Positions 1-5,243 of a DNA stretch of 7,389 nucleotides are shown piece after piece. Position numbers and translations under genes: made by a program. The stretch's first letter is position 1; each line of letters opens with the position of its first letter. This DNA is from Kiritimatiellales bacterium. Lineage in GTDB: Bacteria > Verrucomicrobiota > Kiritimatiellia > Kiritimatiellales > Tichowtungiaceae. The stretch spans positions 1-7,389 of the forward strand of contig JAQUXG010000077.1 in assembly GCA_028692515.1 (NCBI GenBank). Reading direction: 5' to 3'. The notes beneath the pieces were generated by a model. That model was not told where the DNA came from. It saw only the letters and a list, made by a program, of their open reading frames with translations, and did no database searches.

Positions 1-369
1 CTCAGCCTCCTGTTCGCATCAGCCGGCGCCGGGATCATCTTCGGCGGACTATTCGCCCGCAAGGCCACCGCCGAATGGTCCGGCAGGCTCCTCAACCAAC
101 CGGCCGTTACAAACCGGCTCAGCGAGGTGCAAACCTTCTTTGAAAAACCGTCAGTAAGCCGACCGGTCGAAGAGATCGTGTGTCAGGGCGTAATTCTCAC
201 CGCAAATCGGGGCGCCCGGGTTGTGATTAACGGGGAGACCGTGAAAATCAGGGAGGTCGTCGGCGGAGCCAAGATTCTTGAAATCACCGCCAGCAACGTG
301 CTGGTCGAATGTAACGGAGAAACGCACCGCCTTGCGCCCGGAGAAAGCTTTAGCCCCGGGAAAAAATAA
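1..369 (+). CDS. C-terminal part of a membrane-anchored GspC/PilP-like protein (5'-truncated by window)
   Basis: Frame 1 is open from the first base to a TAA at 367-369, giving 122 visible residues; the true start lies upstream of the window. The first ~22 residues are hydrophobic and small (Leu, Phe, Ala, Gly) and end in Arg-Lys, which looks like a transmembrane segment. A polar linker follows (about residues 23-60), then a compact Val/Ile-rich domain (about 62-115) with the pattern GV-hydrophobic-INGETVKIREVVGGAKI-hydrophobic-LVECNGETHRL. This beta-strand/turn pattern resembles the periplasmic homology region of GspC/PulC, PilP and MshK/GspB-like proteins of type II secretion and type IV pili. 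The likeness is by eye and the fragment is short, so the family is tentative. If correct, it would be an inner-membrane protein with a periplasmic beta domain. The neighbour ends at the very next base and carries a GspE-type domain, which fits the same theme. An internal GTG at 127 could be misread as the start, but the frame is clearly open before it. Confidence 0.6.
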   Translation, partial: LSLLFASAGAGIIFGGLFARKATAEWSGRLLNQPAVTNRLSEVQTFFEKPSVSRPVEEIVCQGVILTANRGARVVINGETVKIREVVGGAKILEITASNVLVECNGETHRLAPGESFSPGKK

Positions 370-1182
370 TCAGGCCAGTGCTTTTCTGATCTGTGCCAGC
401 CGCTGGTCATACTCCTGCGGAGAAACCAGATACGGATGACAACGCGTTCCGGCCAAAGCCCCCGCCGTGGCAATCAGATCTTTATCCATCGGGTTGAGAA
501 CCGCCAGAAGGAGTTCGTCGCCCACCTTTGCAAACGGCAACGCGCCGTGGCGGCTGATAAAATCGAGCGGCAGCGTTTCCCGCAGCTCCTCGCGCTCATC
601 AAACTGGCTCAGAGCAATAATCGGCACACCGCTCTTTTGGCAGAGGTGTGTCATCAACCGCTCGAACCGGCTGAAATTGCGGTCGTGCAGAATATGAAGA
701 ACCGTCACCGGAACTGAGACCTCCTGCGACGACATCTCGGTGATGTCATGCAGCACATTGGAATATTCCTCCTGCGACAGCTGCTCGTCCTGAAACAGCT
801 CCCAGGCCAGCGCCATCTCAGACTCAACGCCCCCTTTTCGAGCGTCCGGTTTTTTAGAACCGGATGCCGGAACATTCAGCAGATCCGCAACCATCTGCGA
901 CTCCTGCAGGCGCTCAATGCGTTTGTTGAGTTCCGGCAGATGCTCCACAATGGATTCATACTGATTGATAACAAACGCGATGAGCGCGCTGTTCTGAGCG
1001 GCCCGCGCGCCGTCATCCAGCCGCTTCAGGCACGCCAATGCCTCTTCGGGCTGTTCGAGTTTGAGCAAGGTCTCATAAAGAGAGCGTAGGGTAAACAGGT
1101 CGTCAGGCATCACCTCGAGAATCTGCTCGAGCATGTCGGCGGTCTGCTGAAGTTCCTCTCTGGCCCCGATCGGTTCGCTCAT
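370..1182 (-). CDS. Orphan GspE/MshE N-terminal domain protein with TPR-like N-terminus
   Basis: The 270-residue product has three parts. Residues ~12-60 are helical and TPR-like (LEQILEVMPDD, then LYETLLKLEQPEEALACLKRL). Residues ~60-120 are helical and charged with a Gly/Ser/Lys linker. Residues ~122-265 match the N-terminal domain of type II secretion/pilus ATPases (T2SSE_N/MshEN, Pfam PF05157): LPLDFISRHGALPF at 204-217, LLLAVLNPMD at 224-233, and a final helix after LVSPQEYDQ. In GspE, PilB and MshE this domain precedes the ATPase and contacts the inner-membrane platform; some members bind cyclic di-GMP. Here the protein ends after it, with no Walker A or B motif, so it is probably an adaptor or regulator, not a motor. 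I chose the ATG at 1180-1182 because a perfect AGGAGG (1187-1192) lies 4 nt upstream; an in-frame ATG further up (1245) lacks this. The stop (370-372) directly follows the stop of the preceding convergent gene. Domain call fairly sure; role unknown. Confidence 0.8.
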   Translation of the reverse strand: MSEPIGAREELQQTADMLEQILEVMPDDLFTLRSLYETLLKLEQPEEALACLKRLDDGARAAQNSALIAFVINQYESIVEHLPELNKRIERLQESQMVADLLNVPASGSKKPDARKGGVESEMALAWELFQDEQLSQEEYSNVLHDITEMSSQEVSVPVTVLHILHDRNFSRFERLMTHLCQKSGVPIIALSQFDEREELRETLPLDFISRHGALPFAKVGDELLLAVLNPMDKDLIATAGALAGTRCHPYLVSPQEYDQRLAQIRKALA

Positions 1183-1186
1183 GGTT

Positions 1187-1192
1187 CCTCCT
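1187..1192 (-). promoter_or_regulatory. Shine-Dalgarno AGGAGG fixing the start at 1182
   Basis: The minus strand reads AGGAGG-AACC-ATG, a full anti-16S match with 4-nt spacing. It decides for the ATG at 1180-1182 over the in-frame ATG 63 nt upstream, whose extra residues (MHLRHKLCFNLW...) are unlike the acidic helical start of the protein. Confidence 0.75.
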
Positions 1193-1215
1193 GCGTCATT
1201 TAGATAACGCCAAAG

Positions 1216-1224
1216 ATTAAAGCA
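1216..1224 (-). promoter_or_regulatory. Candidate extended -10 promoter for the GspE-N-domain gene
   Basis: The minus strand reads TGCTTTAAT: an extended -10 TG, one base, then TTTAAT (5 of 6 to TATAAT). Transcription would start near 1209, giving a leader of about 27 nt that contains the AGGAGG. No good -35 is seen 16-18 nt upstream. An alternative reading, TTGTGC (1222-1227), 17 nt, TCTAAA (1199-1204), would put the start inside the Shine-Dalgarno and is less likely. Confidence 0.35.
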
Positions 1225-1234
1225 CAATTTGTGC
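1222..1234. repeat. 13-bp perfect inverted repeat GCACAATTTGTGC at promoter
   Basis: Two 6-bp arms, GCACAA and TTGTGC, flank a single central T. It overlaps the upstream part of the candidate extended -10 for the minus-strand gene, so it has the geometry of an operator for a dimeric regulator. This is only positional; no second copy was seen in the window. Confidence 0.4.
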
Positions 1235-1253
1235 CGCAGATGCACCGTCTATT

Positions 1254-1272
1254 TTTTCCAAACCTTGGAAAA
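1254..1272. repeat. TTCCAA-N3-TTGGAA palindrome, copy 1 (intergenic)
   Basis: TTTTCCAA-ACC-TTGGAAAA is a perfect dyad with 8-bp arms, the longest copy in the window. It lies between divergent genes, about 70 bp from the start at 1182 and 100 bp from the start at 1372. A half-site, TTTCCAAGG, follows at 1276-1284. It belongs to the same family as the copies at 1657, 3097, 3709, 5106, 6597 and 6619. Confidence 0.85.
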
Positions 1273-1306
1273 TAGTTTCCAAGGGCTGCCACTCCCGCGG
1301 GTCGTT

Positions 1307-1324
1307 GCCCCGCAAATGCGGGGC
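1307..1324. repeat. GC-rich hairpin GCCCCGC-AAAT-GCGGGGC
   Basis: A perfect 7-bp stem with an AAAT tetraloop, preceded by the 8-bp palindrome CCCGCGGG at 1294-1301. No T tract follows on either strand, so it is not a standard intrinsic terminator. It lies upstream of the candidate promoter for the gene at 1372, so it would enter a transcript only if another promoter is used. Confidence 0.5.
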
Positions 1325-1334
1325 CTCTCCGGCA

Positions 1335-1363
1335 TTGCTCGGGTGAAAAACTTCCGTTACAGT
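1335..1363 (+). promoter_or_regulatory. Candidate sigma-70-like promoter for the gene at 1372
   Basis: TTGCTC (1335-1340), exactly 17 nt, then TACAGT (1358-1363). The matches to TTGACA and TATAAT are 3/6 and 4/6. A start 6-8 nt beyond the -10 falls at or just before the GTG at 1372, which has no Shine-Dalgarno, so the mRNA may be leaderless. Weak boxes; correct spacing is the main support. Confidence 0.3.
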
Positions 1364-1371
1364 CCGTCTCC

Positions 1372-1767
1372 GTGAGAAGCAATCAGGCCATCCAGTGGGA
1401 AGAAACGCTCAAACGCGTATTTGATGCGATGGACGCCGAACTCGAAACCGAGTATGGCGCCGATTACCCGTTGCACCCTTCCCGCCCGAAGCGCGGCGAA
1501 ACCGCAAATCCGGAAGACGACGGACTGTTCAACGTCGGCGCGGCATTTTCCGCGGGGTTCGGTTCAAAGTACGGACCGGGCTATGTCGTTGAAATCCGCA
1601 TCGCCACGCTGAGCCGCGTGCCGGAACCCGTGCGCGCGGAGATTAAAGAAAAAATCTTCCAAGGTTTGGAAAAACGGCTTCCGGCGGCCTTCCCCGGCAA
1701 AAAGCTGAACGTCTCCGAAGAAAACAGCGTAATCCGAATCTACGGCGACTTGAGCCTCGACGACTAA
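1372..1767 (+). CDS. Hypothetical 131-residue soluble protein
   Basis: I cannot assign a named family. The product is soluble, has no signal peptide or membrane segment, and is charged (Glu/Asp and Lys/Arg rich). An amphipathic N-terminal helix (about 5-28) leads to a segment with ordered, probably conserved Gly/Pro/Tyr residues: YGADYPLHPSRPKRG, DDGLFNVGAAFSAGFGSKYG, GYVVEIRI. Then come a helix (about 82-103) and a C-terminal strand ending GDLSLDD. The dense Gly and aromatic pattern suggests a real, conserved domain. Start: GTG at 1372 is the first good codon but has no Shine-Dalgarno. An in-frame ATG at 1429 would shorten the protein by 19 residues and lose much of the N-terminal helix, so GTG is preferred. 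Codons for FQGLE (1657-1671) form a perfect copy of the TTCCAA-N3-TTGGAA palindrome. The stop overlaps the convergent gene's stop by 4 nt (CTAA). Codon use matches its neighbours. Confidence 0.75.
   Translation: MRSNQAIQWEETLKRVFDAMDAELETEYGADYPLHPSRPKRGETANPEDDGLFNVGAAFSAGFGSKYGPGYVVEIRIATLSRVPEPVRAEIKEKIFQGLEKRLPAAFPGKKLNVSEENSVIRIYGDLSLDD
1657..1671. repeat. TTCCAA-N3-TTGGAA palindrome, copy 2 (in CDS)
   Basis: TTCCAA-GGT-TTGGAA, perfect arms, inside the hypothetical gene. It is read in frame as F-Q-G-L-E, a different phase from the three copies inside the minus-strand genes. Confidence 0.8.
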
Positions 1768-2138
1768 TTTTTCACGTCGTATGACCAGACCGGCTTACCG
1801 TTAATATCAAAATAAAGTGTCTCGGAATCTGCACTCCAGCGCAGCGAATCCTTCAGCTCGCCGGACGGTGAGTTCGTGTATTCCGGCAGATAAAAAATCG
1901 TGTGCCAAAGGCTTCGCTCTCGTACGGCGATTTTAAACCCCGGCGTTGAATAATAGAAAATATGCTGAAGCCGCGCGGCGCGGCTCCCGTCCGGCGCGGC
2001 GAGAATCTGCACGGTTTTAGCCGGCGGCGTGAAAATCCGGAACGAGACGAACAACGCAAAACCCATCAGCACCAGCAACCCGATGGCGCGCGCCGGTGGC
2101 AGGCCGCTCAACAGACTGTGTTTGCGAAAACGATCCAT
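1764..2138 (-). CDS. Small single-pass membrane protein, last gene of the uppS-cdsA-rseP cluster
   Basis: The product has 124 residues. A basic N-terminus (MDRFRKH) precedes one hydrophobic helix (about 17-36), so the remainder is probably outside the cytoplasm. The remainder begins QILAAPDGSRAARL and ends with DSLRWSADSETLYFDING followed by VWSYD. The PDG and WSADS-LYF phrases resemble single blades of TolB/WD-type propellers and similar short domains that report a value next to a solute, but only one such unit is present, so no propeller fold is claimed. No catalytic motif is seen and I do not recognise a family. Its ATG (2136-2138) overlaps the rseP stop by one base (TAATG), and no clear Shine-Dalgarno precedes it, which suggests translational coupling to rseP. 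Its own stop overlaps the convergent gene's stop at 1764-1767, leaving no room for an intrinsic terminator. Confidence 0.75.
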   Translation of the reverse strand: MDRFRKHSLLSGLPPARAIGLLVLMGFALFVSFRIFTPPAKTVQILAAPDGSRAARLQHIFYYSTPGFKIAVRERSLWHTIFYLPEYTNSPSGELKDSLRWSADSETLYFDINGKPVWSYDVKN

Positions 2139-3532
2139 TATTTTTCTTCAGTCGGCTCCGTCTGTGCCGGAACCTCTTTGGTGAAAAACTTTTTGATCTG
2201 AAATTTACGGTCGATGTCCTTCATCGAGAGAACCAGCATTGCGCCGATCAGAAGAACTGCGAAGAAGTTGATTAATGCGGTTTGAATTTTAACGTTCACC
2301 TTATGCCGGGTGACGCCGTGCCAGAGTGCAAAAACAATATGTCCGCCGTCGAGCACCGGAATCGGCATCAGATTCAATACAGCCAGATTGATATTCAGGA
2401 AACGAATCAGCCCAAAAGTGTTCACCAGCCCCATCTTGATCGACATCGTGAGCATACTGAAAATCATGATGGGCCCTCCAAGGCCGCCGGCCGCCTGCTT
2501 CGCTTCCGCCGGAGTCACCAATGCTTTCAGAACACGAACGATAGATAGTGCGTCGTATTTGATCTGGTCGATCGGATTTTTGTAGAGCATCCACGGCAGG
2601 CCGGTTCCACCCAGCTGAACGCCAATCATCATGCGTTCATACTCTTCGTTATATTCCGGCACAATGGAAAGGTTCAGCGTTTCGCCCTTGCGATCGACCG
2701 TCAGTATCGCCGGAACGCCCGGCGCGGCCGCCTGCACCATTTCGGTAAAATGGTCCCATCCGAGAATCGTACTGTCGTTAAATGTCAGCGCGATATCGCC
2801 GCTTTTGATGCCCGCACGGTCGGCAGGGCTGCCTTTGGTTACCGCGCCGAACAGGCAGGGAATAGCCGGCTCAACGCCTTCCATGATCCGCTCGCCGCTG
2901 TCGAGCTTAACAACCGGAATCTCCAGAGGCCGTTCAACACCGGTATTGCGCAGATCGAGCGCAACGGTGTCGCGGTTTTTGAGCATGCTTTCGACGGTAA
3001 AGTCATACCAGTTTTTGACAGCGGTTCCATTGACGGCAAGAATCTCATCGCCCGGCCGCAGCCCGGCGGCGTAGGCGGCACTGTTGGTTTCAATATTTCC
3101 AATGATTGGACGGATCTGCGTGCCCGCTTCGGTTCCGGGAATCAGCCAGATGGCAACAGCGAGCAAAGAGGCCAGCACAATATTTCCGAGCGGGCCGGAA
3201 ACCGCGACAGCGATTTTTTTCCACGGCGAAACGTCCGGGTATTTCCCGGCAGAAGCATCGCCCTGAATCCGCTCCATGCCCTCCGGATCAAGCTGCGGCA
3301 AAGACACGTAGCCGCCGAATGGAATCCAGCCGATTTTGTAAACGATGCCGTCCTTCTGCCATTGAACCATCGCGCGGCCGAAACCGATGGAAAAGGTTTT
3401 GACGATCAGCCCGCAACGGCGAGCGACGATGAAATGACCGAACTCGTGGACAAAAACGGTGACGCCGAAAAGGAACAGCGCCGCGACCACGGTGTAAAAA
3501 ACGGTCCAAATGGAATGAAGCATTTCAAGCAT
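2138..3532 (-). CDS. rseP: RseP-type site-2 zinc metalloprotease (M50B) with two PDZ domains
   Basis: The product has 464 residues, typical of the family. The zinc site HEFGH is at 29-33 (His29, Glu30, His33) in the first membrane helix (about 11-34), and the third ligand is Asp395 in NLMPIPVLDGG (387-397). Helices lie at about 107-132, 376-400 and 417-437. Two PDZ domains sit between helices 2 and 3: one around 140-205 (AAGLRPGDEILAVNG) and one around 225-292 (SPADRAGIKSGDIAL). RseP cleaves anti-sigma factors and leftover signal peptides inside the inner membrane, and in envelope stress it acts after a first periplasmic cut. The catalytic residues are all present. The start at 3532 has AGGCGG (3543-3548) 10 nt upstream; Met4 is a possible alternative. 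It lies 18 nt after cdsA, where many bacteria have dxr in between. The C-terminal tail is short and acidic (TEPTEEK). A near-perfect palindrome copy lies at codons 141-145. Confidence 0.96.
   Translation of the reverse strand: MLEMLHSIWTVFYTVVAALFLFGVTVFVHEFGHFIVARRCGLIVKTFSIGFGRAMVQWQKDGIVYKIGWIPFGGYVSLPQLDPEGMERIQGDASAGKYPDVSPWKKIAVAVSGPLGNIVLASLLAVAIWLIPGTEAGTQIRPIIGNIETNSAAYAAGLRPGDEILAVNGTAVKNWYDFTVESMLKNRDTVALDLRNTGVERPLEIPVVKLDSGERIMEGVEPAIPCLFGAVTKGSPADRAGIKSGDIALTFNDSTILGWDHFTEMVQAAAPGVPAILTVDRKGETLNLSIVPEYNEEYERMMIGVQLGGTGLPWMLYKNPIDQIKYDALSIVRVLKALVTPAEAKQAAGGLGGPIMIFSMLTMSIKMGLVNTFGLIRFLNINLAVLNLMPIPVLDGGHIVFALWHGVTRHKVNVKIQTALINFFAVLLIGAMLVLSMKDIDRKFQIKKFFTKEVPAQTEPTEEK
3097..3110. 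repeat. TTCCAA-N3-TTGGA(c) palindrome, copy 3 (11/12, in rseP)
   Basis: TTCCAA-TGA-TTGGA is followed by C where the dyad needs A. It is read on the minus strand within the codons for R-P-I-I-G of RseP, next to the start of PDZ1. It has the same spacer as the copy at 3709. Confidence 0.6.
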
Positions 3533-3550
3533 GGGAAACGGTCCGCCTTT

Positions 3551-4393
3551 CTAGCAGAGGAAAAATTTAATGTAGATGTACATGAAGGGCGCGGTGAAAA
3601 GCAGACTGTCGATCATGTCGAGCATGCCGCCCATGCCGTGCGCGATCGCGCCGGAGTCCTTGATGTCCACCGCGCGCTTAAACATCGATTCCACCAGATC
3701 ACCCAGCGTTCCAATGATTGGAAAAAGGATGCCGAGAATCAGCGCGTGAACAAGGGGGAAGTGATGTGGACCCAGCATGCAATGAGTGGCCGCGCACCAG
3801 AGAATTCCGACAACGCACGAGAAAAGAATCCCGCCGAACAATCCTTCCCAGCTCTTCTTCGGTGAAATTCGCGGGCAGAGTTTATGCTTTCCGAAGCGCG
3901 AACCGATAAAGTACGCGCCCGCATCGCCCCATTTCACAGCCAGCAGCACATAGAAGGCCGCGCGTGTCGGCGAATCCGGCCCGCTCACCATGTACAGCCG
4001 CACAAAAAAGCTCCAGAAGAACGCCACATAGAGAAACCCGAACAGCGTGCCCAGCGCATTGCGCAGTGCCTGCCGCGGGTCGGAATAGCCGAACAAACGA
4101 AGGAAAATCACTATCAGGATAATCAACAGGAGCGACCAAAGCACATCATCAGAAAAACCGTGCTTGGCCGTCACCCAGGTCATTGCCGTAAAAAGAAGCC
4201 CGCAGGTCATGCCCATTTTCTTTGAAGCAGGCAGATCGGCACGTTCCATCAGGGCATAGACCTCACCCATCGCCAGTCCGCAAACCAGCAGCAGACCAAG
4301 CAAAACCGTAATATTTCCGGCCGAAACCAGCAGCATCGCCGTACAAAGAAATGCGGCGATGGTCAGACCCAATATGATTCGTTTTTTATCCAT
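3551..4393 (-). CDS. cdsA: Phosphatidate cytidylyltransferase (CDP-diacylglycerol synthase)
   Basis: CdsA converts phosphatidate and CTP to CDP-diacylglycerol at the inner membrane, the branch point for phospholipids. The 280 residues are mostly membrane helices, with family motifs in the C-terminal half: KWGDAGAYFIGSRFGKHKL (154-172), ISPKKSWEG (176-184), GTLGDLVESMFKR (228-240), IKDSG (244-248), and GMGGMLDMIDS (253-263). The last differs from the usual signature PGHGG-x-x-D-R-x-D: Met replaces the His (residue 254) and another Met replaces the Arg (260), while the acidic residues (Asp232, Asp246, Asp259, Asp262) remain. From memory, GMGG-LD variants occur in PVC-group bacteria, so I read this as a lineage variant and not a dead enzyme. 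Start: ATG at 4391-4393 with AAAGGA (4398-4403) 4 nt upstream, overlapping the uppS stop, which suggests coupling. A perfect palindrome copy (3709-3723) encodes FPIIG just before the GDL motif. Confidence 0.95.
   Translation of the reverse strand: MDKKRIILGLTIAAFLCTAMLLVSAGNITVLLGLLLVCGLAMGEVYALMERADLPASKKMGMTCGLLFTAMTWVTAKHGFSDDVLWSLLLIILIVIFLRLFGYSDPRQALRNALGTLFGFLYVAFFWSFFVRLYMVSGPDSPTRAAFYVLLAVKWGDAGAYFIGSRFGKHKLCPRISPKKSWEGLFGGILFSCVVGILWCAATHCMLGPHHFPLVHALILGILFPIIGTLGDLVESMFKRAVDIKDSGAIAHGMGGMLDMIDSLLFTAPFMYIYIKFFLC
3709..3723. repeat. TTCCAA-N3-TTGGAA palindrome, copy 4 (in cdsA)
   Basis: TTCCAA-TGA-TTGGAA, perfect arms. On the coding strand it reads in the phase (T)T-CCA-ATC-ATT-GGA-A, giving F-P-I-I-G (224-228) of CdsA, immediately before the conserved GDL motif. 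Confidence 0.8.
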
Positions 4394-4401
4394 ACGTTCC
4401 T

Positions 4402-5133
4402 TTACTGAGTCACGACCCCGCCGTAGCGGCGGCCGCGCTGGTTGAAAGCTTCCAGTGCCTGTAAAAATTCTTTCTCACGAAAATCAGGCCAGAAGATATC
4501 GGTCACATACAACTCAGCGTAGGAAAGCTGCCAGAGCAGAAAGTTGCTCAGCCGCATCTCACCGCTTGTGCGGATCAGCAGTTCCGGATCAGGCACATCC
4601 GGCAAATACAAATGCTGTGCAACAGTCTCTTCATTCACCGTCTCCGGATCCAGTTCGCCGCTGGCCGCTTTACGTGCAATGGCCCGGGCCGCCTCGGCAA
4701 TCTCAAGACGGCTTCCGTAGCTCAGCGCCACGATCAACGTATGTTCATAATCCTTCGCCGATTTCTCCATCACCGTTTCGAGCTTCTGGCGCAGATCGGC
4801 CGGAAGGCGCTCAATCTGTCCCATCACCCGCAACCGGATTTTATTCTTCAAAAACTCGCGGCTGTGTTTTTCGAGAAAAAAGCCGAGAAGCTTCATCAAG
4901 CCTTCGACCTCATCCTTCGGCCGGATCCAGTTTTCGGTGCTGAAGGCGTAAAGCGTCAGATATTTCACACCCGCTTTTTTCGCCGCCTTGAGCACCGCCA
5001 GAACCGACTGTGCTCCCTCTTCGTGTCCTTTGATCCTCGGCAAACCGCGCTGCTTCGCCCAGCGACCGTTGCCGTCCATGATAATGGCGACATGTTGCGG
5101 GACTTTTCCAAGGTTTGGAACTTCAGCTTTCAT
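4402..5133 (-). CDS. uppS: Undecaprenyl diphosphate synthase (cis-prenyltransferase)
   Basis: UppS extends farnesyl diphosphate with isopentenyl diphosphate units to C55 undecaprenyl diphosphate, the carrier lipid for peptidoglycan and surface glycans. The 243 residues carry all family motifs: IIMDGNGRWAK (17-27; Asp20 is the catalytic/magnesium Asp), KGHEEG (35-40), LYAFSTENWIRP (61-72), ALSYGSR (136-142), PDPELLIRTSGEMRLSNFLLW (181-201) and the C-terminal RRYGG. The SYGSR segment replaces the more usual NYGGR, a mild change. Start: the ATG at 5131-5133 is the only sensible one, since the next Met (19) is inside the catalytic motif. There is no clear Shine-Dalgarno. A TAAAAA(T) box preceded by TG lies 7-12 nt upstream, so the mRNA could be nearly leaderless, but this is weak. 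A palindrome copy encodes PNLGK at residues 6-10. First gene of the uppS-cdsA-rseP cluster; 8 nt precede cdsA. Confidence 0.96.
   Translation of the reverse strand: MKAEVPNLGKVPQHVAIIMDGNGRWAKQRGLPRIKGHEEGAQSVLAVLKAAKKAGVKYLTLYAFSTENWIRPKDEVEGLMKLLGFFLEKHSREFLKNKIRLRVMGQIERLPADLRQKLETVMEKSAKDYEHTLIVALSYGSRLEIAEAARAIARKAASGELDPETVNEETVAQHLYLPDVPDPELLIRTSGEMRLSNFLLWQLSYAELYVTDIFWPDFREKEFLQALEAFNQRGRRYGGVVTQ
5106..5120. repeat. TTCCAA-N3-TTGGAA palindrome, copy 5 (5' end of uppS)
   Basis: TTCCAA-GGT-TTGGAA, perfect arms, 13 bp inside the uppS start codon and flanked by two more T on the left. On the coding strand it encodes P-N-L-G-K in the same phase as the cdsA and rseP copies. This part of UppS is normally poorly conserved. 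Confidence 0.8.
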
Positions 5134-5170
5134 TAAACTATTTTTACCACCCGCTCACTACGTTCGCTAG

Positions 5171-5236
5171 AGATCACAGAGACACTGAGAATATTGCCCT
5201 TTTCTTCTCTGAGTCTCCGTGCCCTCTGTGGTTGAA
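5171..5236. repeat. Imperfect inverted repeat in the purA-uppS spacer, dispersed-repeat-like
   Basis: The 110-nt spacer between the uppS start and the purA stop (5134-5243) holds no gene. CACAGAG (5175-5181) pairs with CTCTGTG (5224-5230), and GAGAA (5187-5191) with TTCTC (5205-5209); between them are loosely matching GACACT and GAGTCTC blocks. The purA transcript could fold this into a long imperfect hairpin just after its stop codon, so it may act as a weak terminator or a 3'-end processing or stability element. No run of U follows the stem. The wording (CACAGAG-GACAC-GAGAA and its reverse) resembles short intergenic repeats seen in many environmental bacteria. That is from memory, and only one copy is visible here. 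Confidence 0.5.
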
Positions 5237-5243
5237 AATTATT

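Noticed and set aside
1183..1245. In-frame extension of the GspE-domain gene to an upstream Met at 1245
   Set aside because: The perfect AGGAGG lies 4 nt before the ATG at 1180-1182, and the added residues would cross the promoter candidate and inverted repeat.
2750..3865. 371-codon open frame on the plus strand
   Set aside because: It is antisense to rseP and cdsA, Arg/Asn/Asp/Glu-rich with no domain, and a by-product of the GC-rich codon pattern of two certain genes.
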